A stretch of DNA of 35,329 nucleotides, taken from an uncultured Flaviramulus sp. Lineage in GTDB: Bacteria; Bacteroidota; Bacteroidia; Flavobacteriales; Flavobacteriaceae. Shown here piece by piece: positions 35,256 to 35,329 of this stretch (position 1 is the stretch's first letter; each line of letters opens with the position of its first letter). Under the pieces are notes generated by a model. That model did no database searches and had not been told where the DNA came from. It saw only the letters and a program-made list of their open reading frames with translations. The stretch covers positions 1-35,329 of the forward strand of contig CANLXL010000023.1 in NCBI GenBank assembly GCA_947495125.1, given 5' to 3'. The translations under genes were made by a program, and so were the position numbers.

Positions 35256-35281
35256 CGCTAGCGCTCGACTGTGTCGGGTGC
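35256..35281 (+). repeat. GC-rich double palindrome after the toxin/immunity cassette
   Basis: CGCTAGCG (35256-35263) is a perfect palindrome. It overlaps a hairpin with arms GCGCTCGAC (35261-35269) and GTCGGGTGC (35273-35281) around a TGT loop, fully paired if G-T wobbles are allowed. It is much more GC-rich than the surrounding DNA. Possible roles are a transcription end structure (though no T-run follows) or a repeat at the boundary of exchangeable toxin cassettes. Confidence 0.55.
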
Positions 35282-35329
35282 CGTATTGAGTAAGAAAATA
35301 AATAAAAGCTATTTTAAGAAATTAAGGTA

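Overview
The window looks like chromosomal DNA of a Bacteroidota bacterium, most likely a marine or environmental member of the Flavobacteriaceae. The evidence is two SusC/SusD pairs with ECF sigma/FecR regulators, many lipoproteins, AT-rich DNA, weak Shine-Dalgarno use, and RHS proteins of the type common in this phylum. I see no rRNA, tRNA, CRISPR array or intact insertion sequence.

Region 1 (1-9920, minus strand) is a nutrient-acquisition locus. In transcription order it holds an ECF sigma factor, a FecR anti-sigma factor, SusC, SusD, a large membrane-anchored protein with a six-hairpin-like fold, and the start of an N-acylglucosamine/cellobiose 2-epimerase-family gene that runs off the left edge. 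This suggests glycan uptake, cleavage and sugar epimerisation. A 10-bp inverted repeat precedes susC and a 12-bp hairpin follows susD.

Region 2 (about 9921-11056) is a spacer holding an orphan membrane protein of a phage-like type and a 70-bp structured element.

Region 3 (11057-23954) is a second locus. An ECF sigma gene (minus) diverges from FecR, SusC, SusD, two tandem TlpA-like thiol-disulfide proteins, an M13 zinc peptidase lipoprotein and a sulfatase lipoprotein (all plus). The peptidase and redox proteins suggest a peptide or protein substrate, or at least a different one from locus 1. The same two RNA structures, before susC and after susD, recur here.

Region 4 (about 23990-26670, minus strand) is accessory. 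It has a membrane protein with an in-frame 9-bp tandem repeat in its transmembrane segment, a ParD-like antitoxin with a frameshifted ParE toxin, and a secreted PIG-L-type deacetylase. A 35-bp direct repeat (32/35 identical) brackets the toxin-antitoxin remnant. One copy forms the 3' end of the deacetylase gene.

Region 5 (27165-35329, plus strand) is an RHS polymorphic-toxin locus. It holds an upstream toxin-less RHS shell protein, a small secreted protein, a second RHS protein ending in a variable basic C-terminal domain with a Pro-His-Phe-His-Asp ... His-Tyr motif, and an acidic 104-residue candidate immunity protein. A GC-rich hairpin element follows. The toxin/immunity pair is the most likely place for undescribed biology.
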